NCBI GenBank assembly: GCA_964030475.1
Contig: CAXIPT010000025.1
Location: forward strand, 225,015 to 289,014
Reading direction: 5' to 3'
Length of the DNA stretch: 64,000 bases
Source of the DNA: Tethya wilhelma
Lineage: Eukaryota; Porifera; Demospongiae; Tethyida; Tethyidae
Part shown: in pieces, positions 20,009 to 30,332 of the stretch
Layout of the letters: each line of letters opens with the position of its first letter
Position numbering within the stretch: the stretch's first letter is position 1
The notes under the pieces: generated by a model
Seen by the model: only the letters and a program-made list of their open reading frames with translations
Database searches by the model: none
Told to the model about the DNA's origin: nothing
Program-made: the position numbers and the translations under genes

Positions 20009-20781
20009 GAAGGCACCGATGGTGCACAAGCCTCGGCACACTAGTCACTATAGCACACCGTCATATGCATATACTGTACACTCTATAAAAGATTACATGA
20101 GTGTATTAAGCCAACTATGTCGGGTTAGCCACATAACTCTGTGATGATACAGAGCAAGCAATGCATCATGGATACTTGCTCATCATAATTCACTGTCCGA
20201 GCCTCATCTGAGCTGTTTCTCGGAATGTGTACTTGTAGCAAGTTAACCAGATGAGCTATACTCAGCAGCTATGCCATCCACTCATAGATATTTATCTAAG
20301 ATGCACTTGAATGAGCTGTTGTCAAATAGCAAGGTCTAGCTGGACTGACTACCAGTGAAAAATCAGTAGCCATGCAGCTTAGCTAGCAGGCCACACTGAA
20401 AAATTTATACATGCTAATACATCTATATGCTTACATAGCAAGCAGACCAACTTCTGGATGTCTTGCCTAGTACCACTGACCAACAGCAACATCACAGCAT
20501 CTGAATTTCAACACTAATTCTAGAAAACGCACACCAGATTAATAGGCGTGGTCTCGAAGCTTAGCGCTCAAAACAAGCACAAAAGGCTCAAATCTCAGTA
20601 ACTACAGCGTTGTGAACACCAAAAAATAAACATCTACAAGATCATTCAGATTTATGAACGTAAGTACTATTAAATTTGTCGCTAGAGCTGCCTTTCTTGA
20701 GATTTCGATGGAACAGACAGACAGACAGACAAAACGACTACCGTAATCCTCTGCACGTGCTATGCACATGCCGAGGCTTAA
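20009..20781 (+). repeat. Dispersed repeat family B, copy 1
   Basis: It begins GAAGGCACCGATGGTGCACA, then AGCCTCGGCACA, and ends ATGCCGAGGCTTAA, giving a short inverted terminal match. The interior is shared with 23663-24191. The element is non-coding. It separates two parts of the pogo relic. Confidence 0.7.
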
Positions 20782-21000
20782 CAACTATTGCATCGTGGTG
20801 GTTTGAACGTGTGCATTCCATGACAAGGGTTAAGTGAAAAGAGGCCGATTTGTTGAAGATTATCAACAATGCATGTGGAACAGTGAATTTGGCCTAAGTT
20901 TGAGCAAGCAAGAAGAGTGGAAGGTCAGTCCACAAGTTGGCAGATCTTCAGATCACCAATACATTACAATAAATATGTGGGATAATGCCAATGAGGTGTA

Positions 21001-21642
21001 CCTACCACCTAGCCTCATTTCCAGGCTCCTCCTTCGCGGATATTTTCTTCGAAAATAAGGAAGGCGAGAGCCTGGTACCAGTAGTCACGTAAGTGACATA
21101 CTGTTTTGCGTAATTCAAGTAAGTTAGCAAGAGAAAGTTTCCTGGGAGCGACCGCGAACAGAAAAACAAAAGAATGCTTGAAAAAAACTACTATTTGCTT
21201 GTTCAAAGTGATTTCTTGTGTGCCAAGAGTTAAGATGTACTTCGTCGCTTTTGTTTTGTACCCAGACTGAAAGATCGAGACTGGACACAAAACCAAAAAT
21301 GCTGATTCAGAGAGACTGCCATTAATTTTATCTGTTGCTTCTTGGACTATCTTTGGACACTACTGGCTGCTTTTTTCTTGTCTACTCCCATCGTCTTCTA
21401 CGTCTAGCTCTCTCAGAGCTCGTAAATACCGATCATACGCAAAAATTTTTGCCAACATCAATTGACTGGAACACGTGCGTGACGTGTTTTAGATAAAGCG
21501 CGTAATGCTGAGTAGGCTCACATCTACCAGACGTCTACCCTGTACGTCACTCACGTGACTACTGGTACCAGGCTCTCTCCTTGCTTATTTTTGAAGAAAA
21601 TATCCGCGAAGGAGGAGCCTGGGAACGAGGCTACCTACCACC
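21001..21642. mobile_element. Long-TIR miniature element with 9-bp target duplication (MULE-like)
   Basis: CCTACCACC at 21001-21009 and 21634-21642 flanks an element, 21010-21633, whose ends are inverted repeats of about 85 bp (TAGCCTC...TCCTTCGCGGATATTTTC and inverse). A 9-bp duplication plus long terminal repeats fits Mutator-like non-autonomous elements. It interrupts the pogo relic between two codons of the VYLPP block. A solitary matching end (GGGAACGAGGCTAG) lies at about 47240. Confidence 0.8.
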
Positions 21643-21850
21643 CTCCATTCTGTACAAGGGGAAAACTTGTATAGGAATTACATGGATAGATGGTGGGCCT
21701 TACTATGGTAATCTCTCGTGGATGGAGTAAGCAAAGTGGTTTGAGCTCCAGTTCTACCCTGCTGCGAAATACTTACTTGCAACCGAGCGAGTAATTTTTT
21801 TCTTGATGGACATCACTCTCATATGAGTAGAGCCGCCTAATACTACACAC

Positions 21851-22140
21851 ATACTACAGTCGCAAGATGTGGGTGTGTTCACCCACATCTTGCACTGACT
21901 CATCTGCACTGGAAACTACTGTGAGATCAATAACCTCATCCTTAGTTTCTGTAATAAAGTTTTACTGAGCTTAATCTCTAGGTTTTGTTTGCGGAACTTG
22001 ATGATTTCTTTACGTACCTTCACATTTAATGTGACAGCTTGATGATGCTGGACACAGTTCAGCTAATAGACAATCAATACTATGTAGGAGTCACAAAGTT
22101 GACTATAGTAACATAATAGTTTAAATTGCTGACATTTACA
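21851..22140. other. No gene recognised
   Basis: It contains a short hairpin, AAGATGTGGGTG...CACCCACATCTT near 21866-21893, and nothing else supported. Confidence 0.3.
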
Positions 22141-22144
22141 CTGC

Positions 22145-22511
22145 TTACTCTTCTTCTTTCTGGACTTGATTTCCCAGGCCACTGGAACATGCACGTTTCT
22201 TCTTTCTCAGCCGTCTCCGGCATACGGGTTTCGGGAAATCTGAGAAAGCTTGTCCAACAACCTTCTTTCGAATTCGACGCTTACCAGCCGATGCTAAGAC
22301 TAGTTTAGGCTTACTCTCAAATCTTTTTTCATGAGCTTGATGTAGCAACCTGAAAAAAGTACGCCATAAAAACCGATAAATATATAATCTATGAACAGAT
22401 TTAGTCAAGTCTAGTTAGCTAGCAGGCCGCTTACCTTCTGTTCTGAAGAAAGCTTCTCTGGTAGTCACTATCAGTCTCACTGTCCATTTCAGTTGAAGAG
22501 TCAGAATCCAT
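22145..22511 (-). CDS. Small two-exon gene of unknown function, 93 aa
   Basis: Exon 1 (22511-22435) starts at an ATG and encodes an acidic Ser/Asp segment, MDSDSSTEMDSETDSDY, then SFLQNR. An 85-bp intron has a GTAAGC donor and a TTTTTTCAG acceptor. Exon 2 (22349-22145) joins in phase and encodes a strongly basic tail with AGKRRIRKKVVGQAF and CRRRLRKKKR, ending in TAA. The phase match, consensus splice sites and higher GC than the surroundings support a real gene. The acidic head and basic tail suggest a nuclear or nucleic-acid-associated small protein, but I recognise no family. Further exons are possible. Confidence 0.55.
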
Positions 22512-22735
22512 GACTGATGAGAGAGCTAGAACTGGGCAACCAGAAACTCAAACATTGCGTACTGTGTATTGTATAGTGAGTTACCTGCGCGCGGGAACTT
22601 ATATTGCTATTTTTAGTATATAAAAATTACCAAGGCCACAAGGCCAAAGGCCACAACAAGGCCGCTTTTTGCAATAACCCAATTTAATTTTGACGATTTG
22701 CGCGTGCGCACAACACATTCATATACGGCGCCCAA

Positions 22736-22812
22736 AATATTGGCGGATTTAAATTTGACGATTTGGACTTTGACCGTCAAACCGTCAAATTAAAATCCCC
22801 GTCAATATTTCC
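22736..22812. repeat. Imperfect hairpin
   Basis: AATATTGGCGGATTTAAATT and AATTAAAATCCCCGTCAATATT face each other around GACTTTGACCGTC. Miniature foldback sequence. Confidence 0.5.
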
Positions 22813-22829
22813 GGCTATACGGTATTTTG

Positions 22830-22967
22830 TTTGCCATTGACCCCCTATGATCCCTAGCTACTCTATTGTCACCTTCACCCAGGCACTAACGGGCAATTAG
22901 CCTATAAAACTTTTGGTTGCTAGGCAATGGCAAACAAACATACACACACACACACACACACATAAAT
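22830..22967 (+). repeat. Repeat paired with 34212-34360, ending in (CA)n
   Basis: GACCCCCTATGATCCCTAGC through TTTTGGTTGCTAGGCAATGG matches 34228-34320 and in both places runs into a CA microsatellite next to family B sequence. It contains another X-box-like string, GGTTGCTAGGCAATGG. Confidence 0.65.
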
Positions 22968-24191
22968 GAAGGCACCGATGGTGCATAAGCCTCGGCACAC
23001 TCAACTAGCTAGCACACTTATGTGTATACACAGTGTAATTCAACTACCATATTTGTTCTAATATAGGCGCCATCCTAATTTAGGCGCCGTTTAGCCCTGA
23101 CCACAATTATTATGGTTCCAATTAGAGGCACCTTTTTGGAAGCGAATTATTTTCAGGCAGCGCCTAATTAATTGGAACCGATATTGACACGTGGCCGCAA
23201 AAGTGTCAGAGCATAAATAGAGGCAGTAGTTTGTGTCACAGTGGGCGACTATCTGCAGCTATTTTACTGCTTTTTAGCAGAGAAGAGTATACTTACCAGT
23301 TTTTGCACAGTTGATAAGTGAATTCTTCTCGGTTAATGGTAGAACTGCTGCTGAAGTTCCGAGTCTTGATCGAGTCACGTTACTCGAGTGAGTGACCAAA
23401 GCTGAGTTTTGTTAGTTCTGGTTGAAATTCTGAGTTATAATAGTACTGAAAGCAAGCAACTTTTCAAGTTTGTCTTCTATACTGACATTTGTCAGCTACT
23501 CGTTGAATTTCTGAGCTTGAGCTCGAAAACGGTTCTAATTCAGAGGCGCCATCCTAATTTAGGCGCCCTATACCAACTTAGTTAATTTTTCGGTTCCAAT
23601 TAGTGGGCCTTTTGACACTGAAATTAATTTTTAGTGGCGCCTATATTAGAACAATACAGTAAATCCATTTAGGCCCATAGCTAACTGTAATAAAGCAGCA
23701 CATGTCACAGACTATGAACCAGATGAGCTTTGCTACGATTAATCAGCTACTGTCAGATGGCCACAATGTAAAATATTTGCATGCCCTATATGCTTACATA
23801 GAACTGAAGCAGGCCAACTCCTGTCTGTCTTGCCAAACAACACTGGCCAACAGTTCAGCAACAGCAGCCATCAGCAGAGAGCCATGGACGTACCCTCAGT
23901 ACGTACCTACTCAGTGTGCTTCTTAGAATTTAACACAAATTTTGGATAAACCACACCATATCAGTTGGCCTAGAAGCTAAGCACTCAAAGAAGCAGAAAA
24001 GCCTCAAATCTCAGAAACTACCGTGTTTTGGACAGCAAAAAAAATAAATTTTACAAGATCATTCAGAATTAACGTAAGTACCATCAATTTTGTCGCTAGA
24101 GTTGCCTTTCTTGAGATTTCGATGGAACAGACAGACAGACAAAACGACTACCGTATTCCTCTCCACGTGCTACACACACGCCAAGGCTTAA
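22968..24191 (+). repeat. Dispersed repeat family B, copy 2, interrupted
   Basis: It begins GAAGGCACCGATGGTGCATA and ends CGCCAAGGCTTAA. The 3' part (about 23700-24191) matches 20400-20781. A TIR-flanked element at 23044-23662 is inserted. Confidence 0.7.
23044..23662. mobile_element. Miniature element with GTTCTAATATAGGCGCC inverted ends
   Basis: The left end TGTTCTAATATAGGCGCC and the right end GGCGCCTATATTAGAACAAT are inverted. GCGCCATCCTAATTTAGG recurs near both ends (23070 and 23550). Outer bases resemble TAC...GTA, as in mariner-like elements with TA duplications, but that assignment is tentative. No transposase. Confidence 0.65.
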
Positions 24192-24528
24192 TAACAGATG
24201 TCATGACATGAAACTTTATACACTTCTGGCTTTACATAGACATACACCTGAGGGCTCACACACGTGTACACACATACACACATGTATGCACGTATATACA
24301 CAAATACTTGCATCTTATACATTTACTAAGACGTGTACCTGAGGATGAGCACTTTTGCATGTTGGTGGCCCTCTCTCTCAACAATGGCCGACCAGGTTGT
24401 CATATCCTCTTCCCTCTATTTGCATTGTCTCCTTTATAATACGTGAGTCTCATCTTCTATGGACAGACCAGATACACAGAGAAGAGATAATTTGGTAAGA
24501 GGTACATCCATGATCCAGGTACGTGAGT
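24192..24528. other. No gene recognised
   Basis: CA-rich simple sequence around 24240-24310 and low-complexity flanks. Confidence 0.3.
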
Positions 24529-24723
24529 CTCTATGGTCTGGCGATCCGACTGAAAAATCACGTTTCATAAGCACGTCCGCGAACTCGTGGGCCAGACCCC
24601 ACCCTCTCGCAAAAATGCGGAGGGAGGGTCACTATGCGGGGCTCGCTCAGGCTCGCCCCAATAACGCAGACCCCGCCTATTTCTCCAGCGAAATTCGAAA
24701 AATGGGGAAATAGGCGGGGTCTA
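24529..24723 (+). mobile_element. Candidate non-autonomous Helitron-like element
   Basis: It starts TCTCTATGG, close to the common Helitron 5' TC end. It ends with a strong hairpin (AGACCCCGCCTATTTC ... GAAATAGGCGGGGTCT) immediately followed by CTAG. It also holds GGGGCTCGCTCAGGCTCGCC, seen inverted at 25957 next to Helitron coding remains. The flanking A/T rule is not met cleanly, so the boundaries are tentative. Confidence 0.45.
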
Positions 24724-24827
24724 GGTCTGAGCTAAACAAGTTTGAACCGTAAACGAGTCATCGTGCAAAAGGACAAGATGTGTACTGAGCACAGCTGGTT
24801 TAGGTAAACCATTTTGTTTAGTGTTTT

Positions 24828-24942
24828 TGGATCAACTGACTTATCCGGCACCTCACCCGGGACCCCTAATCCCTGGCCCTCGCCCTAGCGCTAACCCTAG
24901 TCCTAGCCCCGTCCGAGGTGCCGAATAAGTCAGTTGACCCGT
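24828..24942. repeat. Small inverted-repeat insert with CCCTAR-like core
   Basis: ATCAACTGACTTATCCGGCA and its near-inverse enclose a pyrimidine-rich core containing CCCTAAT, CCCTAG, AACCCTAG and TCCTAG. The core looks like degenerate telomere-type repeats. Confidence 0.6.
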
Positions 24943-25950
24943 GTTTTTTAATTGATGTCAATGGATTATGTTATGGTCAGTATCACTGTCACAGATTATA
25001 TTGGGCTATTCCATAAAGCATACATACCCTTTGGAGGACAGTTTTCCGTACCCCCCCCTAGAAATTTAATTTTTTTCTCTCTACCACCCCCTATCAGTCT
25101 AATTGTATTTCACAGAATATCCCCTTATCATTGTCAGGACCCTTTAATATTCCTCTGATCACCCACTTCAACACTAATTGTAATTGCTTAGTTGTTTCCC
25201 CCCCATCCACCGCCCGCACCTAAAAATTCCTGTGGTAATTTTTCTTATTATTCTATTAAACCGAAAATTTCAATATTTCGCGCATGCGCAGTAGTAGTTT
25301 AGTGCCATGTTCTGGCTCCTTTTTGCTGTAGTGATGGCTATCCTTTTAAATGCCTCTATTTTTGATTCAACCTGCTCAAAGACACTTGTTCCTTGGACTG
25401 TTTACTGTTTTGATGATGAAAGGTCACTAAATGCCTGTTTTGAGTTGGTGGTTGCTAGAACTGGTCAAGAATTATAGACTCACCTATTGGATGTTGGAAG
25501 AAGCTGGTTAATTATCTTATGACATCATTTCCTTAATGAATAATGAATAATGGACCACCAGCCCGCTAGGTCCTGCAAGCTACAGAGTGGACGGAAACAA
25601 CAAAGCAATTCAAAGTGGCCTAATTACTTATCATAATGCCCCCTAGACATAATTTTCTTTGGTGAGGGACTCTTACATAATTATTTATTACCTTCCTAAC
25701 ACCCCCTTTCAGCTCTAATTACTTACCAATAATTAAGACATGCACCCTCTGAATATTAACATAACTATGGACAGTGCTGCTAGAGGGACCCCTAAAGATA
25801 ATTCATGTTTCCTTACACCTCACCTATTTGATAGGGGGAAATTTACTAGATAGATGGATAATGTATGACCAAAGTATATACACCACCGTTAAAAACTTCT
25901 AAGAACACAGACACATGTACATAGTTCTGGCCTATTGTTGATAGGGACAA
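24943..25950. other. No gene recognised
   Basis: C-rich runs and unstructured AT-rich sequence. Open frames are short and unsupported. Confidence 0.3.
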
Positions 25951-25956
25951 TTAGTA

Positions 25957-27186
25957 ATTGGGGCGAGCCTGAGCGAGCCCCACATAGTCGTTGCAAATGG
26001 TAAAATTTCTGTTTGTTGAGAAAAACAAAAACGCCTTGCACGGCGAAGAGAACTCTACAGAGAGCGTAAGCTAGAGAAACGCCTGATGACAAAGAAAGGA
26101 GACTCGCTAGGTGTAGACAACGAGATTCAGCTCGCCGACAAAAGCGACGCCTGAGAGAAACCACTCCCGAGAGAGATGCTCATCGTGATCAAGAAAGAGT
26201 CAGGATCGAGGAAAGGAGGCAGAGAGAAACCACTCCCCACAGAGATGCCCGTCTTGATCAGCAAAGAGTCCGGGACGAGGAAAGGTGGCAGAGAGAAACC
26301 ACTCCCGAGAGAGATGCTCGTCTTGGTCAGCAAAGAGTCGTCAACCTTCCACAAAATGTGCTGTCATTTGCCACCACTCTTCCAAGGCTACCATCAGAGA
26401 TTGATGTACTGGTTGTGAGGAAAGAGAAGGAGCAAACACATCAAGATTTCCGTGTCCGAAGGCATGTTGTCGAGCAAGCATTGCGGAATTGGGTGTTTGA
26501 AAACAACCAGCCGGTACTATCGAGCTAACCAAGTTCGTATGAATCAAAATGCTCTTCATCAATTGCCAGAGGATGGGATCCTGACCTCCCTAACATCTGT
26601 TCAGCCAGCTGACCCCTCATCTGCTGGTCAATCATCTCAAGTGCCAGAGGAAGATCCATACACAGCACACCTGTCAAGTTCATTTGTTCCAAATGCAGCA
26701 CACCAGAGCACAGAACAGGAAACCATTCGGCAAGCTGTGCAAGATCGACAATCGAGATCGATCGAGGAAAGGAGGCAGAGAGAAACCACTGACACAGGTT
26801 GAGGAGATGATGATATCAGCTGTGATGCCGATCATGTCCATCTACAGGCTACCTCATGGCCAGTATGGATACAGTGGACATGTCGTCAACCTTCCACAAA
26901 ATGTGCTGTCATTTGCCACCACTCTTCCAAGGCTACCATCAGAGATTGCACTGGTTGTGAGGAAAGAGAAGTAGCAAACACATCAAGATTTCCGTGTCCG
27001 AAGGCATGTTGTCGAGCAAGCATTGAATTGGCTGTTTGAAAACAACCAGTACTATCGAGCTAACCAAGTTCGAATGAATCAGAATGAATCAGTATGAATT
27101 GCATGTGCAAGAATATACAGCGCGTTCTCTTCCCACAAATAACGCGCTCAGGCTCGCCCCCTCGATGTACTACATCATGCTAGTAG
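25957..27186 (+). pseudogene. Helitron relic with DUF6570-type region and terminus
   Basis: Repeated Arg/Glu-rich units near 26040-26340 are followed by LPRLPSEIDVLVVRKE and DFRVRRHVVEQAL, the DUF6570-type region found upstream of the replicase in animal Helitron proteins. A second, partly repeated version at about 26790-27080 carries MISAVMPIMSIYRLPHGQYG, then NLPQNVLSFATTLPRLPSE. No replicase or helicase motifs remain. The block ends at 27112-27186 with the terminus shared with 9040-9118: a GCGCGTT/AACGCGC hairpin followed by CTAG. The partial internal duplication and frameshifts show decay. Confidence 0.65.
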
Positions 27187-27254
27187 TTAAATCAGGCATG
27201 TGAGGGATGTATCTGGAGGGCACAAAAGTGTTTTGTGTCATTTACTACCACACA

Positions 27255-27315
27255 TGGGTGGGTTAAAGCACTGTGGCTTCAGTTAAAGCACTGTGGTCTA
27301 AGTTAAACCACTGTT
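27255..27315 (+). repeat. Three-copy short tandem repeat
   Basis: AGTTAAAGCACTGTGG and near variants occur three times in a row, with a unit of about 20 bp. Confidence 0.6.
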
Positions 27316-27546
27316 GGACACAGGTGAGTGATTCTGGAAGCTTGTAGTTATACCGCTTCCTTTCATAGAAACTTCAGTGACTTGGTACTGGTACACAGCA
27401 TAGTGTAGCTAGTTGTTGAGTTAGTGGGAAGAGAATAAAATTATGGAAAGCCAGTTATAACTAACCATTAATAGCTTAGCTAATATGCAGTCCTTGCAGG
27501 ACATAATAATCATCAATGACTAAAAGGCTATCATGTAAATACATTG

Positions 27547-27550
<4 letters not shown>

Positions 27551-27609
<59 letters not shown>
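27551..27609. repeat. (TC)n microsatellite
   Basis: Uninterrupted TC run of about 59 bp. Confidence 0.95.
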
Positions 27610-27619
<10 letters not shown>

Positions 27620-27917
27620 TTAGACACTAGACATTAGACACTGTGCCCAGGGATATGTAAACTGCATGAAAGGTTAATTATATTGATTTGTGCATGTTTT
27701 TCCTGCTTGAATCTCTCTCTCAGAACCTGACTGTTACTCAGAGTGTAGCTTGCATTTCATTCAGTGATTTCAATGCCCTTACCCTAATCAACTCTGGATT
27801 CCTAGACCAGAGACCTTTCAATTATGCACCTGCCTTTGCTTTAATGATATTCACATTTCACACCCACTTAACTTACACAGAATGTGATGTCATTCAGTGT
27901 ATGCAATACTACATCAG

Positions 27918-28257
27918 AGAGTAGGACATGAGTGCCCCTTTGCTGAGCTGGTGCCATGGCAAGTCTGTTAACTGCATTCCAATCATGTGACCGCAATACT
28001 TCACAATGAGAATTGATCACGTGCACCTGTTTGCCAGCTCAGCAAAGGCGTAGCTGTGTCGTACCTCCTCTGATACTACATGTATATATGTTGCTGCTAT
28101 TCTCCCTTGCACTCTTGGCTCAGAGGAGGTACGACACGAGTGCGCCTTTGCTGAGCTGGCAAGTCTGTTAATTACATTCCAATCACGTGACTGCAAAACT
28201 TCACAATGAGAGTTGATCATGTGCACCCGATTGCAGCACCCATGTCGTACCTTCTCT
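27918..28257. repeat. Inverted and duplicated GAGGTACGACAC repeat
   Basis: CTTTGCTGAGCTGG and CCAGCTCAGCAAAGG occur inverted at 27941/28032, and a second direct unit follows at 28120-28257 with the same CAATCACGTGACTG and GTACGACA blocks. It is a miniature element present as an adjacent pair. Confidence 0.6.
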
Positions 28258-28431
28258 GCTCTTGGCTAGGTTGCAACATCTGAAAAAACAGTGGGTGTAG
28301 CACTTAAACCCATGATAAACACATGACTTCAAAAATTGTACGCAGAAAAATTTGGTGCGAGCATGACAAAAAATTAAAGCTGTTACCATACAATGTGGGT
28401 AATTAGGGTGTATATTCTGTGTAGGTAAAGT

Positions 28432-28542
28432 AGAACCTTGATTATCCGAACACCTTGGGGCACAGGCTATTTTCAGTGTTCGGAATCCAAATTTGTTTGG
28501 ATAATTGAAGCCATGTGTGCAGACATCTACATACAATAACTG
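28432..28542 (+). mobile_element. pogo-type terminal fragment
   Basis: GTAGAACCTTGATTATCCGA, followed inward by GTTCGGAATCC and TTTGGATAATTGAAG, resembles the terminal repeats of pogo/Tigger elements (a cgaacctcgattatccga type end). Short and degraded; no transposase nearby. Confidence 0.45.
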
Positions 28543-28991
28543 TGTTTGAGAGTCATTTTAAACAGCTAGGACCAGTAAGTACTAGCATGCATTTTCTGAG
28601 GTATACATGATCTCTGAAATTATATTGATAATATACGGTTTTCTAAATTTTTGTGGAGAAAATTTTTGTTATATATACAGTCAGATCACAAAATTCACAA
28701 AAATTTGGAGCCATATGGTATGACGTTTTTCTATAGTCAATTTATACCATTAATTGTAGAGCAAAAAAGAGGAAATATGAAATACTTGTAGTTAGTGATT
28801 ATAGGGATTATATATCTAATCAATCAGTAATTATTAATCAGTATCTAATCAATCAGTAATTATTAAAATTAAGTCAAAGTTCACGTTTCTTATCGATATT
28901 TTCTTATCGATATCTATAATAATGAATAAGACAACATATAAATATGCAAGTATACAGAAAACTTGCACATAGTGTATTACCTTCTGTATGA

Positions 28992-29063
28992 GTCTCTCTC
29001 CTTTTCTCTCTCCCTCTCTCTCTCCCTCTCTCTCTCCCTCTCTCTCTCCCTCTCTCTCTCTCT
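28992..29063. repeat. (TC)n with periodic CCC interruptions
   Basis: CTCTCTCTCCC units repeat about five times, a compound microsatellite. Confidence 0.9.
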
Positions 29064-30150
29064 TAATTGTTCATCACTTCTCAATTTTAAATATTGATTG
29101 TACACTGCAATAGGGTATTATTAATACATACCACTCAGGAAGTGGTCAGCTATATAGTGTTTAGAAGAAACTAAGCAAGGCTGTTAGACAGTTTAAACCA
29201 CTAGCTATTTTCTGCAGAAAAGGTAATGCCAATCTGTCGAATAAAATTTTCACAGAAAGGCGATCACCAAACTTTATTTTTGAGGATCGAGCAGCCCCAC
29301 CCACATATTGTAATAAAATTTCAATGGGTAAAATTTCCGTGGATCAACAGTGAAATTTATACTCCTCGAAAGTTTCTAGCTATATGGTAGTATTCGCAGC
29401 ACACACAGATTCCCATCTGCAGGCTTTTTCTTTTACTCAGTGTCACCATAATATTATTATACAAGAATCATATACCCAGGTAGAAATTTCTTGCAAGCTC
29501 ACTCTCAATTGGTTGCTTCTTTTCTGGCAACTTTTTAAAACAAGAACAGTGTGGCGCTAAGAGCTGCTTTCATGTACAAATAAACAAAAAACAAGATCTT
29601 GCATTCAGAAACAGCAGTTTACTAGACCAGAAGCTTCACTTTTTTTAGTAAGAAAGCAGCCACAACAGCCTGATCTGATCCAGTTTCAATTCTCTTACTT
29701 TTCAAACTAACAGCTATTTTCAAAAAAACACAAAACAAAAAGCTTGTTGCTACCCATTTTATGCCATTGGTAATTAACAGTAGTCGACTAAAAAGTATAT
29801 TGTAAGTAGGTTATTCCAATGTTAAGACTGAGACATCAGTAATATATATTTGTGTAATCTGAAGTGCTGATCAATACAATTGCCCAAGCTTGTGTGCAGC
29901 TGTTGAACTACGGTGCATATATACATATACAGTACATCATGTTTGATGACTTACTTCTTAAACTCAATATAATGATAATAAATAATCCAATTATTATCGT
30001 CAGCATATGTATTCCTTGTAGGTTGAAGTTGATATTCTGCAGATTGTAGAAAATTTTAACATAAAAATTCCATGGTAGTTCAATAACTCAAGTGAAACAT
30101 TGTAGATGTAAAACCAGTATCAAATTTACATGTAGTATAGTATTTTTTGC
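29064..30150. other. AT-rich sequence, only fragments of miniature elements
   Basis: GAAAGTTTCTAGCTATATGG near 29370 resembles the right end of the element at 30155. No gene recognised. Confidence 0.3.
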
Positions 30151-30154
30151 CCAA

Positions 30155-30332
30155 ACCATATAGCGGGAAAGTTTCCGGGGTTTTAACTTATGCTCCATCC
30201 ATGAAAGTTTTTATCCACGAAATTCTCCATAATGTGTATACATATATATGTGCTCACACAGCTCATTAAAATGTTTGACTCAAGACATCCACAAAAGTTT
30301 GACACCACGAAACTTTTTCGCTATACTGTACG
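30155..30332. mobile_element. Miniature element with CATATAGCGGGAAAGTTT-type inverted ends
   Basis: The left end ACCATATAGCGGGAAAGTTT and the right end AAACTTTTTCGCTATACTGT are imperfect inverted repeats about 178 bp apart. The interior is repetitive, of (CCACGAAA)-like words. Probably a mariner-type miniature element. Confidence 0.5.

Larger units (their letters stand above)
19605..21850 (+). pseudogene. pogo/Tigger-type transposase relic, split by two later insertions
   Basis: The N-terminal part at 19605-19765 carries LTPTEEMGL and LPGQDW, as in the CENP-B-like DNA-binding region of pogo transposases. The catalytic part resumes at about 20834-21000 with YITINMW and VYLPP, continues after the insert at about 21643 with LYKGKTC and SWMES, and reaches FFLDGHHSHMS near 21800, the second catalytic Asp block. 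The first catalytic Asp is not seen where a C-D-E block is expected (N-S-E instead). Family B (20009-20781) and a long-TIR element (21010-21633) interrupt it. Stops follow the last block. The parts are on one strand and in the right order. Confidence 0.65.

Noticed and set aside
21015..21296. 93-codon minus-strand frame
   Set aside because: It starts inside the inverted end of the long-TIR element and matches no family I know. Likely chance.
25889..26354. Minus-strand frames near the Helitron relic
   Set aside because: Repetitive SLGSGFSLPPFL-type translation arises from the Arg/Glu-rich repeats on the plus strand.
27551..29063. Spaced repeats as a possible CRISPR-like array
   Set aside because: They are simple TC microsatellites and an inverted duplicated element. 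No constant repeat with unique spacers, and the DNA is eukaryotic.
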